Shown here: piece after piece, positions 36,301-60,659 of the stretch
Layout: every line of letters begins with the position of its first letter
How positions within the stretch are numbered: the first letter of the stretch is position 1
Assembly: GCF_041296385.1 (NCBI RefSeq)
Contig: NC_091020.1
Location: 28,600,001-28,664,000, forward strand
Length of the DNA stretch: 64,000 nt
From: Aphelocoma coerulescens
Lineage: Eukaryota; Chordata; Aves; Passeriformes; Corvidae
Direction: 5' to 3'
Made by a program: the position numbers and the translations under genes
The notes under the pieces: generated by a model
Seen by the model: the letters and a program-made list of their open reading frames with translations, nothing else
Told to the model about the DNA's origin: nothing
Database searches by the model: none

Positions 36301-39300
36301 GCACAGGAACCAGAATCTTCAAAAAAAGAATTTCTGTCTGGAGTGCAGGCCCAGGCTAAGTATAATCTATAACCTTTGCTTCCTTATTCATTCAGTTTGG
36401 ACTGGTGCCAAAAGATTTCTGGAACTTTCTGTTGTCTGCCAGTAAAGAAGTGATAGGCATAACCATGCTGTGGTTTTTTTAGTATCTCATTAACCTGTTT
36501 GGCTTGGGAGGAATCGTTAGAGCAAAACCAGGTGAAACAAAACTAAAAACCTCTGTAAAGGAATGGGTAAATGTGCTGCCAAGGCTTGTGTGTGGCGTTT
36601 GCCACTGACTGGCATAGAGCTTCTGGCTGCTTTTGAGAATTCCAGCATCAGGAATTACATCCCTTAAACTCATGAGTATTTCTGCATGAATGAGTGCAAA
36701 CTATTGAACTTGGGAGTGAAGTGGTTTCAGAGAAGTTGCGTGGCCACATCGCTATGCCACTTAACCCCTGCTGCTATTTTCAGTGAGGCTTTTTGTGGGG
36801 TAACGTGGCTGCCTGATTTCTGGGCTAGAGATAGATCACTTCCAGCATTTTTGGAGAGCAGACAGTGCAAACTTGATACTGTTCAAATGGGTCTGTCCCA
36901 AGTGTTCACAGCTGTTCATGGGTTGGACATAAATGTATGCACAATCCCCTTGAAAATATCCTATAGTCTGTAACAGCCACTGTTGGTTGTACAACTTTTT
37001 CAGGAAATCACTGAAGCCAGATAAACCTGTAGAAACTTGAATCTGTGGGCTGAGGAAATGCCCCTTCATGGACCTGAATGATTATTTGTTGTTTTGAAAT
37101 TTGTTTTTCTCTCTTGACAAACAACTGTCAGGTGATGGAAGACCAGGAGGAATTTTAGGTATAAAATAAGAATCCAAGATATCTTTGAAAATCAAATGTA
37201 ATATTAGCATCATACATCTCTGAATAATTCTTTAAAATTGTTAAGAACCATTTCTCAACTTTCTTGACTCAAACTATATTTAATTATTGCTTCCAGAGAC
37301 CTTGAGAAGGATATACAAGGAGAATACCCATACTTAAAATTTGTCAGAAAAAACCCCTGTATTTCCAGAACATCAGACATAATCCTCAATATCTTGTTTT
37401 TTAGCCTCTAAGGGAAATCTAAAAGAGGACATGATATTAAGATGGTCACATGTAAAAAGGGCATAATGAAAGCCTGCCAGGTGCAGCTATTTAATTTGGC
37501 CCTTTGTAATAGAACATGACAACACTCCAAGATAAGAAGAAGCTGTTTTGAAATTGAATTGCAGTAGCATTTATACATGATGAATCATTTAAAGGTTTAT
37601 TATAGATTCCAATTAATCTTGTCCTTTAGTAATAGAAAAGAGGACACTTAAAGCTAAAAGACAACCATTGTTAAATCAGGCAGGTAAGAAAGTAGATTAC
37701 CTAAACAATATTTAATCTATTCATAGCAATCTCATGTCTACAGGTTATTATTGAAGCAAATAGCTTAATAATTCTTTAGGAAGATGTCAGAATGAGAATA
37801 GTGAAAGTACTTAAATTAATTGAGATTATAGGAAAACTCTAATTTTGCTATAACCAAAGTGTATTATACAGTTTTTTGTGCTGTGAAAGTAGGTTATGTT
37901 TTCCTCTCAGTCATCAGCAATAAACACTATTGGAAGCTGGATGCTGGAACAAATAGGAGAGGTGCCAGTAGCTTATTCTGCCCTTTCCTGAGCATTGTTT
38001 CTAACTGGGCTGGCTCCAAAGCTTGCTTATAATTCTGAGGTTGAATCACACTCTTTATAGGCTCTTACTGGCTTCATTTCTGCATGAGGAAATCTTAACT
38101 ACACATGAAGCCACCTGCTTGGACCAAAAAGCCCACCTCTAAAAGCAAGCACTGCTGAGTTCCTCATGTTTATGTGTCAGGTGCATGCTGGCTGCAATGG
38201 ATGTGGTGTTAATACTTCATTTAGATTAAATCTGTGAGTAATGTCTGTGCCATCCCTTGGCATCTCTTTCTAATCCAATCTAAGACTCCTGTACATGGCA
38301 AAAAGATCAGTTCACAGCCGTATAACCAGAGAACATATATTAATATAACCTATTAACTTAATTAATATAATAGTTTGGTTTTTCTTGGGTTTTATTTGAT
38401 GTGTAGTTCAGGTACCAATGACTACATTAAAATGTGCTTCAGGTTTTGCATGGGTTCAGACTGCTCTTTGGCAGACCAAATTAACACACGACCTGTTTGT
38501 TCACATCTATAACCTTCATAAGCAGAAACTGCCTACTGCTTAGTCTTAATCTTCACAGAATTTAGGGATGATGGTGATTCAGTAAACAAATCTCATCACA
38601 CAGTTGGGTAAACTGCATATCTTCATGTTCCTGGAATAGCTATTAAGAGAAATCTGTCTGTTGTTTCAATAATTACTTACAGTAAAACTAATATATGTCC
38701 AGAAGCAGTTTGCAGAAGGTTACTGCCAGCCTCACTTCATGTAGGCCATTAGTTTTATCTCTGGGGCAGGATCTGTGTGTCCTGCTGTTGGCTGCGGTTC
38801 ACTCCAGAGTTACTTTGCCTCGTCAGAATCCAACCACACACAATAATCCCTTCATGGAAATCACAAGATCTTTATGCCTCGATCCGAAGTGTGGAGGAAG
38901 AAAACAAGCATTAGAGAAGGAAAAACATTGGGCAGGGCTGCACGAATGGTTTGAATTACGATAAATAGGCCATGCATGTGACTGGTCACTAACAATAATT
39001 TCATGTGGTTCACCTAGAAAAAAGAAGAATGGAGAAGAAGAACAGCCAAAGCCCTCTCTCAGTAATCAATACCGAATTGTTACACCCACATTCCAGTATA
39101 ATATGGATTACAAGAAAGTTGGCAAATGTATTATTATAAACAACAAAAATTTTGAAGACAAAACAGGTAACGTTCTTCCTTTGTTGATACTGATTACAGA
39201 CCATAGAATTTTTATACTTTCTTTAATCAATAAGCATTTTATTTTTAGGACATGGAATTTTAATGAATGTATTTATCCTTTTTTGATAAATAGTTGTTCC

Positions 39301-42300
39301 TAAAACTTTTGCTGTTCTCTAACACTTACATTAGAGTGGCTCTTTTCAACATCTTTTGAGTATATGTCTCAAAGACCATGTCTCCCTGTTGTATCAACAT
39401 CAAACCAAACCTTTGTTCCAGAGTTTTAAACTATGTTGTTAAAATTTGAACTTTGGCATCTGCAACCCACGTTATAAATTCTCTGTCCCTGAGCTACAGC
39501 TATGAGCTACAAAAGCTAATAGCTGTAGCTGTGCTCTTTTCACACTCCTGCATTTAACTTTCCAGACCACATGAGGTTTCAAGGTAGGCAGATACTTGTG
39601 TTCTAATCAGGTTTGTAGGACTTTTCCTATACACTTGGCAAACACAGCAAGTTGTTTTCCCCAAAGATTGTGTATCAGTTCCTTTTACTGGGTATAACAG
39701 GGGAATTTTCCAACAGGTTTTCCATGGGGTGCTTTGTGCCTGTGTTTCCCTGCATAACCAAAAGGAGATGAATCAGCCTTAGAGGTCCTGTGTTGCAAGG
39801 TGCTGGAGGCATGCCAGCATTTTTCAGGACAAGATATGTGTTAACACTGAACATTGCATTATTTTTAAAATCTCACAATTTGTTCTCAGTGCTGTTGGAG
39901 GATTGTTTTAAAAACATGTCACCAAGACACTGTTTAAGTTTATCAATTAGAAACTTAAAAATTTGCCTTTGAACACGTGAATCATTTTGAGTGGTGTAAT
40001 GTGCAGTGAACCATGTTCTTTGTTTTCTGGCAGGAATGGGCACACGCAATGGCACCGATAAAGATGCTGGAGATCTTGCTAAGAGTTTTAAAAACTTAGG
40101 GTTTGAGGTTTATACATACAATGACCGAAGCCGTGATGATATGGAAAAATTACTGAAACAAGGTAAAAATTCAGAATCGTAGAATAATTTAGAGTGGAAC
40201 AGACCTCTGGGAGTCATTGAATCTACTCCTTGCTCAAAGCAGGTTAAAGTAGAACAGATTGTTTAGGCCCCACACGTGCAATTTTCTATATGGAAGGATT
40301 TGTTTTCTGAATGGACTGGGCTTAATTCCCCACCTCATCCCCCAGCATCAATTCAGAAATGTACAGTGTTCTTGTGAAGCACTTGTCCTGTGTATGAGGT
40401 GAAGAGCCTTGACATGTTAGATAAGGAGCTCAGCCTGTTGATTCCAGTGTGCTAAACTCAGAGTCAAATGAAGGATGCATCCCTGTACTCAAGGTACTCA
40501 TCACATTGTAAAAAGTGATCCACTCCTTCTTATTAGAACCCCAGTATATATTTAGCCTCAGAAAAATGTGTTTGCTAAATATAATTTCAATTCAAAAGGT
40601 TGCTTCCTTTTGACTAAGAAGTATTTGCCTTGTAGCTGCTGAGGAGAACCACAGTGATGCTGCTTGTTTTGCCTGTATCCTCCTAAGCCATGGGGAAGAA
40701 GGGCTCATCTATGGCACAGATGGACCCATGGCTATCAAGAGTTTGACTGCACTGTTCAGAGGAGACAAGTGTAAAAGCCTTATAGGCAAACCCAAACTGT
40801 TTTTCATTCAGGTAATAGCCCTAAGGTAAATACAGTATCCTACCGCTGCAGTGGGGAAAACTTGCTCTGTTGGTTGTCTGCTCTAGCAAAAACCCTGTAG
40901 CTTGACTTACAGAATATTGCTGGAGGTTTTGTGAAAGATGTGTTGAGAGAACTTGTCTGGGGGCAAAATGTATTGTTTGTTTTTAAAAGAAAATTTATAT
41001 ATGAGAATATTATCATTGTAATTTTCTACATGGTTTCTCTTGGTAATATATGAACTTCAAAGCAGAAAGATAAACTCATTTTTGTGCAGACACGACATGA
41101 TTTTCAATAGGAATAATACTGTCCAGGTCTCTTTTTATTAAGGCTGCCTCTACAAATTACTGTATTCTGCTAAAAGAAACATTTTTCCCTTTGTCAGTAG
41201 CCTAAAAATTTATATTGCATTTTTAAATCAGCATGTCATTAATTCTATGTTAGTTAAGCTTTTAAAGAGAGCTGTTTCAAGCAGTATTAACTGACATACC
41301 ATGGGTCTGAATTCTCTTTTTTACATAATACATAGTATTATTTACATATAAGAGTTGCAGCAGATGTGGTTTTCCCTAGGCTGTTCCATCAATTAATCCT
41401 CATCCTCAAAGTGAAAACTGAGTCTGTTTTAGACTCTTCATACTACTAAAGTGATGTTTCTTCTAATTACACTTTGGAAATGGTTACTTTATAGACTTTA
41501 AAATTATCTTAATAAAGGCAACCAGCCCTGTTACATAAGCCAGTCAGGCTTGTTCTTTTGCAAGAACTGTCAGTCAAAGCTACTGATCAAGAGCTGAAAA
41601 TTACCCACCCATGCCATTGTCCCAGTGTGCCCTTTAGCTAAACCCATGATTAAGAGAAAATTAAGAATCAAAGAGATAAATAGAAAAATATTAAAATTGC
41701 AATAAACTTGTAATGGGTGGTCAAACACTAGAACAGGTTGCCCACACTGTAGAGTCTCCACCTGTGAAGTCAAGTGTAAAGAAATTATCCAGAAGTCACA
41801 CTGCACTTATGAAGGCATTATGTAATAATTGAGTGCAGAGGATGACTCTAAACTGGTAAAATTTATCACGGTTACAATAAACTAACACTGACATGGCACT
41901 TGTTGACAAACAACTGAGATGCACAACCTCAACACCTTTACCTCCCTTTACTTACAGGATGTATATTTAAAATGGGTAAGCTAGTCACTTTATCACTGAA
42001 CAATTAGATATCCCTCAGAATTGCATCTCTGCTTCTAATACGTGTGAAGTACTGCTTAGAACTGAATCCATTAAAAATGTTGATGAATACTAATTGTTGT
42101 AGTACCTTGTTCCTCCTTATTGGACAAATTCTGTTTATCTTCTCTGCTTTCAGGCCTGCAGAGGCTCTGAATTTGATGAAGGTATACAAACTGACTCTGG
42201 ACCTGCCAATGACACCCTGGAAACAGATGCCAACCCAAGATACAAAATCCCAGTGGAAGCAGATTTTCTGTTTGCATATTCCACAGTGCCAGGTAAGTAA

Positions 42301-43051
42301 AAGAGGGTCAGGGTAAGGGTAAAAGCCTGAAAACTCACCATCCATATTGACTGGATTATAGATGGACCCTCAGTGGTGATACATTGTACTTTGATGGACA
42401 AAACACAAAGGCCCAGTGTACACTGAGTACCCACCCCATCTACACTGGCTGTAGAAGAAAAGGGAGGTTACAGATGGCAAAGGCAGTACTGTTTTCTGGG
42501 AATTCTGCCCTTCCATGTCCCAGTGTGTTGAATGTGTGATGAAGGCAGGAAGAGGAACAGTTACAGCACAAAACTTATTCTCAGAGGGGAAACCTGTGAC
42601 ATCTTACTTCTTGCAGTTTCCCAAATGCCCAAATGTGGAAGGGTACCTTACTAATGTGAGGTTTGGAGAGCTAATACACATTATCCTCAACTTTAATGAA
42701 GCAGGATATGTGACAAAATGTTAGGAGTTCAGCTTTCTGTGTGTGCACTGTTAATCTTTTCCCAGAATCTTTCACGCAAAAGAGCAAAAATAACCCCACG
42801 TATTTTCTTTGTTGTCTTTCCTGTCAGGTTATTACTCCTGGAGAAATCCTGGAAGAGGATCCTGGTTTGTGCAGTCTTTGTGCTCTGTGCTAAATGAGCA
42901 TGGAAAGCAGCTTGAGATCATGCAGATCCTCACACGGGTCAACTACGTGGTGGCTACGAATTTCGAATCCCAGTCAGACGATCCCCGCTTCAGTGAGAAG
43001 AAGCAGATTCCCTGCGTGGTCTCCATGCTCACTAAGGAACTTTACTTCTGA
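24207..43051 (+). CDS. CASP7: Caspase-7, complete coding sequence (6 exons, 309 aa)
   Basis: Executioner cysteine protease of apoptosis; it cleaves after Asp in DEVD-type sites in the cytosol and nucleus. The six exons total 930 bp with every phase matching. The short prodomain contains DVVD24|A, matching the known N-peptide removal site. K38-K41 is the basic exosite KKKK that recruits substrates. Catalytic His is H149 in LLSHGEE and catalytic Cys is C191 in QACRG. The linker site IQTD203|S matches the interdomain cleavage site. [15 protein letters not shown] forms the S2-S4 pocket, and the protein ends KELYF. Length is close to human caspase-7 (303 aa). The KKKK exosite and prodomain sequence separate it from caspase-3. 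It appears intact and functional. Confidence 0.98.
26919..26932 (+). promoter_or_regulatory. CTCF core motif in CASP7 intron
   Basis: CCACTAGATGGCAG agrees with the CTCF core CCASYAGRKGGCRS at all positions and continues GAGGGC, which is also CTCF-like. It could mark a chromatin boundary or enhancer anchor inside the intron. Confidence 0.6.
28318..28400 (-). mobile_element. CR1 LINE 3' end fragment
   Basis: The plus strand reads 'gagttggaagggatccacaa' then 'ggatcaagtccagctc', the reverse complement of the avian CR1 3' end. It is short and degenerate. Confidence 0.75.
29010..29112 (+). repeat. G/T-rich low-complexity tract
   Basis: About 100 bp composed almost entirely of T and G (GTTTG and TTTTG-type units). 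The overlapping open frames are compositional. Confidence 0.8.
31497..31650 (-). mobile_element. CR1 LINE 3' fragment
   Basis: The plus strand shows 'agaatcacaggatcccagag', then 'ggttggaagggacc', 'catctggtccaac' and 'ctgctcgagcagggtcatcc'. This is the reverse complement of an avian CR1 3' region and the clearest CR1 copy in the window. Confidence 0.85.
32762..32785 (+). repeat. TG-rich microsatellite
   Basis: A short GTGTATGTGTATGTGTGTGTG-type tract in the long CASP7 intron. Confidence 0.8.
33702..33739 (+). repeat. 19-bp tandem duplication
   Basis: Two head-to-tail copies of GGATAAAAGTATTAAAnCT (33,702-33,720 and 33,721-33,739), differing at one base. It is probably a replication-slippage event. 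Confidence 0.9.
39018..39166 (+). CDS. CASP7: CASP7 coding exon 2
   Basis: 149 bp encoding [15 protein letters not shown], then the start of the large subunit ([20 protein letters not shown]). It completes the four-lysine exosite, one lysine of which is split across the 14.7-kb intron. Confidence 0.97.
40034..40162 (+). CDS. CASP7: CASP7 coding exon 3
   Basis: 129 bp encoding [20 protein letters not shown] and onward to LLKQ. R92 in [10 protein letters not shown] corresponds to the S1-pocket arginine of caspases. Confidence 0.97.
40166..40262 (-). mobile_element. CR1 LINE 3' fragment
   Basis: The plus strand shows 'cagaatcgtagaataattta', 'gagtggaacagacctctggg' and 'tgctcaaagcaggtt'. This is a degenerate reverse-oriented CR1 3' end starting immediately after the donor of CASP7 exon 3. 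Confidence 0.75.
40636..40811 (+). CDS. CASP7: CASP7 coding exon 4 (catalytic His)
   Basis: 176 bp encoding [19 protein letters not shown] and onward to KLFFIQ. It contains catalytic H149, and the exon ends exactly between Q and A of the QACRG active-site motif. Confidence 0.97.
42154..42292 (+). CDS. CASP7: CASP7 coding exon 5 (catalytic Cys, linker)
   Basis: 139 bp beginning [16 protein letters not shown]. It contains catalytic C191 and the IQTD|S interdomain cleavage site, then the start of the small subunit through FAYSTVP. Confidence 0.97.
42828..43051 (+). CDS. CASP7: CASP7 coding exon 6 and stop
   Basis: 224 bp encoding [19 protein letters not shown] and onward to MLTKELYF, then TGA. 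It covers the small-subunit substrate pocket and C-terminus. Confidence 0.98.
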
Positions 43052-44415
43052 AAGTGCATTGTAACACAGCCAGTGGTGAAAGATCAGGGTATGGTTTTGG
43101 GTGGAGATGTGATTATAAACAGGAGTAACACATTTTTAATAACAGAAGTGTAATAACACTAGATCTTTATGTTGTATAAGCTGGGGTATCTGATGGATGG
43201 ACAATATGCAATATTTTAAAGAAGCTGTGGGCCAGCCTGGCAGCTATCACTAATTACTGTATCTCAGTTTCCCTTGGTGTGGCTGTCATGATTTATGGCT
43301 GCTGAAGATGAGTCAGCTACCTGACCCATAAAGGCTTCTCCCAGAAAGCAGATTGTAAATTAAGAATAAAAACAAAAAATCTTGAGACCCCTTCTCGTTT
43401 ACTGCTAGCTCATGGAACCATAACTTCCTTGGAAATTTCCAAAGACCATCATATTATGGGTATGTCCAGTGATAAAAAGAGTTTGTAGCTATTTAAAAGG
43501 GTGTTTCTTAGTCTAATATATTCATTTCCTTTTAATGAACATTATTAATGAAGGCTAATGGTTGCTCTGTGATTAATATGGAAGTCAGTTTACTTAATCA
43601 TCATTCTAGCGTAAGATGAATGTATAAAAAATCCATATTTTTAAATTATTTACCTGAACAGTATGGAAATTTAACAAATAGGACAATCAAAATTAAAATC
43701 TTTGTAAAAGATTGGCAAGTTTTACTTGGATGATACCATATTAGAGTACCATTGTAGAGATTTTTTGCCTTGTAACTGACAGTTGGCTGACAGAACAACC
43801 TGAAAGTGGTATTGCAGTTCTGCTTGCAGAAATAAAAATGTCTGCTTGTTGATTCAGAACTTTTGAACCATCAGAAAGTTAATGACAAGGCTTTATCATA
43901 AAACATGAAAACTTGATGTTGAAAAGATAGAATTCTATGTTCCAGTAACAAATGTATGTTTAGATTTAACTTCTATTTGTGAGGAGTTTTGCCAAAATTG
44001 GAAATGGTTACTTGAATCAGAAACCAGAAGTGCCTTCTTAGATACTGTATGGTCTTGATTTTGTGTTTTAGAGTTATGTTGGTGATGTTTATGTTTCTAC
44101 TTTTTATATTCACTTTAGTTGGTAGCTAGCTCAAAAAAGTAAGTTTAATGATTTGATTAAACTGACAAAGGATTAGTTGTTCACCCTTTTCCCAGTTAAT
44201 GTACTCTATACTCTTTTGCAATCTTCTGAGGAAATAAGTGCATAGCATTAAAGCCAAGTTACCAAATTGTTAAGTTTATTTTCTTACAAATACTGTGACA
44301 TAGTGAGACATATATTTTTTTCATAAGTCAAATTCACAGTTGTTTGAATTAAATAAATGGTTGTTTTACGGATGTATTGAGCATGATATCAATAAAGACC
44401 TTTTTTTAAAAAATT
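43052..44415 (+). other. CASP7: CASP7 3' untranslated region
   Basis: AT-rich, non-coding sequence after the TGA. AATAAA occurs at 43,365, 43,831, 44,352 and 44,391. The last is followed within about 10 bases by a T-rich stretch, so it is the best candidate for the distal end; the earlier signals could give shorter 3'UTRs. The exact length needs transcript data. Confidence 0.6.
44391..44396 (+). terminator. Candidate distal CASP7 polyadenylation signal
   Basis: AATAAA followed by a downstream T-rich element (GACCTTTTTTT). It is the last of four such hexamers after the CASP7 stop. Confidence 0.5.
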
Positions 44416-44419
44416 CCCT

Positions 44420-47400
44420 TTGTATATCTGCATGTTTGTCACTCCATCTCTTGAAGTAAAAACCAACCAAGATTTATCCCAGTCCCCTTCTCTTTAAAGA
44501 ATGCAGGTGGTCTCTGGCATTTTTTCAGGAGGAGGTTTACAATGTCAGTGGAAAGGTAGATTAGAAAAGTAATTTGGCATTGGGTAACTTGGGTTGAACA
44601 GGCCACATCCTCTCTTGGAGTAAACCTAAGTTAATGAAAATATTTTATTGGAAATATCCTGATCTACCAGTACTTGATCTTGCCCTTTATTCAGTAAATT
44701 GTACAGTGCTCTAGCAGTGCATAGGAAAGTGTTCTCCTTGTTGCTTCTGCCAAATAGCTCCATCTTAAGCTGTATTCTGGCATTAAGGATATTCCTGGTT
44801 TACCATGTCCAGCCAACATTTCAGTATTTGTTACTTCTCTGGAAGCTCTTTCATGTCTTTATAGATGATTAGTCTTTATTTTCTTGAAGTTTGCCCTGTT
44901 TTTAAATTTCTGTGAACAATATTCCCCTGTCTCCAGAGCTATCCTTCATGCCAGTTCTAGTTATGTGAGATATAGAAGGATCAGCATAGAATACCTGAAT
45001 ACTCTGCTAGAGAGGAAAGTAACATGGGAAGATAATAGAGTAGTAGTGAAAGACAGAAAAACATCCCCTTGTGTCAGGACCGGTGTCTCTGCTAGATGAG
45101 CATTACTTTAGATCATGTCCAAAGAACATTAATATTATTTCAGAAGAAAATTTTGTACCAACACACATCACCCCTGAGTGGTGATACTGACATGGCTGAG
45201 AGCTGTGCCAGCCCATGAGCCTGGAGGGACCCACTCAGAATGAGGAAGCTTGACCCTTTCACTCGAGCAGAGCCAGGTTGTTGAATAGTGATTTAAAACC
45301 TGCAGGGTGTTTTAGCTTTTTTCCCTGATCAAATTTATAACTATTTTCTATTGGAAAGCAATTCCCTTGCCATCAGCAAGATTAGCCAGATGGTTTAGTG
45401 TGTAAAGCCACTATCATTAATAATACACTGAATGTTTCTGGAGAGGATCCCCAAAATTCACTTACAGCCAAGACAGACACTGAAATTACCTTGTCATGGC
45501 ATAGACAGCATAAGAAATCCTGCTTCACCATTGTATGTTTAACTAAATGCTGTTTAAATCTGTTTTATGATCTTTTAGGGTTCTTTATGTTGCTTTATCT
45601 TACAGTCATGGGTGGATATTATGCTTTAGAAAAAGCTCAGGAAATGGAGGGACAGTACAGAGACCTGGACCAACAAAAACACGCTGTCTCCAGGCTTTTT
45701 TCCCTGTATAGGAGACATTTATCACTGCCTCAAATGTGCATATTTTTCATTGCTTCTGAGTGAATATTAATCTTCTGGATTTCCCCTTTCCAGAGCAGTC
45801 TTTAGTTTGCTTCCCATGCAGAAACAGGAATTTCCTTGTGGGTCATATTTCAGGATGTTTGTATTTATCCATGGACTATAAGAAGGCAGTCACAATGCAA
45901 CTCAAGGCCACATTGTGTTTGCTGAAGGAGGCAATACAGGGAATCTGGATTTACTTGAAGGTATATTTCTCTAAAACCTTCTTCACCATGAAGACATTCT
46001 GTTTGTAAGTATTAACATAGTTTGTTTTCTTTATCTTGGAAATTTTTGAGGTTTCATAGTAGCTTACATCTTAAAGATTTGAAACATTTTATTTGCGTTT
46101 TGACTGAAGTGTCTCATTGCATTTCAAAAGGTTTGAAGCAATCAAATCCCTTAATGCCTGGCATACAAAAATCTGAGGGAGTATAATCACGAATTTGGCA
46201 TTTTCAATTTTGAATTAGACATAACCTATTTACAATGTTGCTTTCTGTTGAAAAGACAATTAAATGTAACCAATAAAAACTTTTTCCCAAAAGGCAGAGT
46301 GAGAAAGCACAGCTAATCTCATGGGTATTTGTCTTCCCACGTGCAAATCTTGACTTTTACTCACATCCAGAAGAGACTTTTCTCCTGTCATAGGCTCTTG
46401 GAACATTGTTTTGTAGTAATTGCATCGTTTGCAGGTTGAGGTGACTCTGTCAGTCACATTGAACAGAATAATACGTTGCCTTTCCTTGCAACCCCAGGTG
46501 TGTGCCCCTAATATTGGCTTTGTGTGCAGTCATTTTTAGGTTTGGAAATTGCTTTTTTCTCCTTTTATTTTTTTGGTAGGCAACAGATGAAAACTCTGGA
46601 AGCAAATTTTGTAACAGTTTATCACAGCATTTGTACAACAAATCTTTCTTCCCCAAAAGGCAAAAATTGCGATGGTTTCCATAAAAACCTCAAAAAAAAA
46701 TACAGACAGAAATGTTGTTCAGAAACCTCTGATGAACCTAAGTTTGCAGTAGGTCATTCCCACTTACAGCCTGGAGCAGGAGGAATGAAATCCTATAGCT
46801 TTGTGTTTCAGGGGTAAAATTCCGTGTGTAACCCGCCCCGTTTCTGACCACCCCACTCCTCACTGTGCCATGTTTACTTTTGTCACCATGGAGTAAATCA
46901 CTGAAGAAACACAAACAAAGGAAAGCCCTTGAAGCTCTCACTCCAGCCAGGGTTCTCAGCAAAGAACCAGAGAACAGCACTTTTAATCCTTCAGATTTTC
47001 CCGGGAGAGGCTCTGTGGCTTCAGGTGGCACAAGAGGGTCTGTGTAACCTCCTCGCAGGTAACAAACAACTTCCAGCCAAGATCTGATTTTGCAGGGAAT
47101 GAGAGTTTTGAGGTAAGGCAAAGGGAAACTTCTGAAAAGGCATTGTATTAAGAATATTACAGACTTGCAAATTATTAAAATTGTCATAGAATTTTAACTG
47201 TATTTTCTACAGGTATTTTAAACTCTTTAGGCCAAGTTATGCTGATTTTGTACAGGACTGATCATACTGGCAAAGCAGTGTCAGAAACATACATGGTTGC
47301 AGTATTCCTAGGTTACAGGTGTGACTAGTGCAGAAGAAAGGGCAAAATGAAGTTCTTTTGGCAGCTCTCACTTCTAGGCAAATCATCTTTTTGGCCTATA

Positions 47401-47590
47401 AAAATGGGTAATATTTGTTATTTGTAATTTTATGATCGTATTATAAAATAACAACTATAGTGTGTATTTTAATATGCTATAAAATTATTTTAAAATATAT
47501 TTAAATTAATAGTTATTATGGCTATTTTATGTATTTTGATAATCAGTATGAAAATTAACAGTTGTAAGATTTTTGTTATTTTCTCAACAG
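44420..47590. other. CASP7-PLEKHS1 intergenic region and PLEKHS1 upstream
   Basis: This 3.2-kb region has no recognisable coding exon. An open frame of 121 codons at 45,398-45,763 has no family resemblance that I can see. The last 150 bases before 47,590 are very AT-rich. The PLEKHS1 promoter and any 5' non-coding exon presumably lie here but were not placed. Confidence 0.5.
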
Positions 47591-47685
47591 CAATTGTGTG
47601 TGCAGTGAAATGCTGCTCAGCAGCAAGCAAACTGAAAGGAATTAGCTTCAACATTTTTGTTATCTGGGTGGAAGAAACAATCAGG

Positions 47686-60136
<12,451 letters not shown>

Positions 60137-60655
60137 AAAAAAAAGACCTCAGTGATTAAGTAAGTGCCAAAACTCAGTGGAAAAGATTGGGGAGGAGAAG
60201 CTGATATATGGTGTAGAGAGATAATCTTCATCTTCTTGAGCTGCCAGACATCTTTTGTTGCTGGAGTACAAAGAATGGAGAATGTAGATTTCATTTTATG
60301 TCTTAATAACTTATTTTGTGGCGTGAATGGCATGTATTTGGCTTATATTTAATGTTGGCATGTATTTCTGTTACATGGAAGAAAATGAGGGTCAGATAAT
60401 TTATGTGACCTTTGCGCTGTGTATACTTTGCATTTCAGCAAAAAGCACTGGTTCATGCTTCTGCTCACTCCTTTACACTGAGTTACACTGATTTATACTG
60501 AACTTGTAATCAGTTAAGGGTGGGCAAACAACCAGCATTTGGACTAAAGCCATATTTTCCCTGCATTCCCCTTAGCTACAGAAAGTTACAAGCAAGCTGA
60601 GAGCTGCAGTGTTGGAGGGAAGAGTGGTAAATAAAATGTTGTGTAGTGGTTCAGT
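60137..60655 (+). other. PLEKHS1: PLEKHS1 3' untranslated region (probable)
   Basis: Non-coding AT-rich sequence after the TGA. AATAAA at 60,630-60,635 is the first good poly(A) hexamer and is followed by GT-rich sequence (TGTTGTGTAGTGG), giving a 3'UTR of about 500 nt. Confidence 0.6.
60630..60635 (+). terminator. Candidate PLEKHS1 polyadenylation signal
   Basis: AATAAA followed within about 10 bases by the GT-rich downstream element TGTTGTGTAGTGG. Confidence 0.55.
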
Positions 60656-60659
60656 GGGG

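Larger units (their letters stand above)
24320..39017 (+). other. CASP7: 14.7-kb CASP7 intron
   Basis: A long AT-rich intron with no nested gene I can support. Within it I see two CR1 fragments, a CTCF-type site at 26,919, G/T-rich tracts near 29.0 kb, a TG tract near 32.77 kb, and a 19-bp tandem duplication at 33,702. The remaining open frames are short and unrecognised. Confidence 0.85.

Noticed and set aside
45398..45763. 121-codon open frame between CASP7 and PLEKHS1
   Set aside because: No recognisable domain, no supporting splice structure, and ordinary AT-rich composition. A chance frame is more likely.
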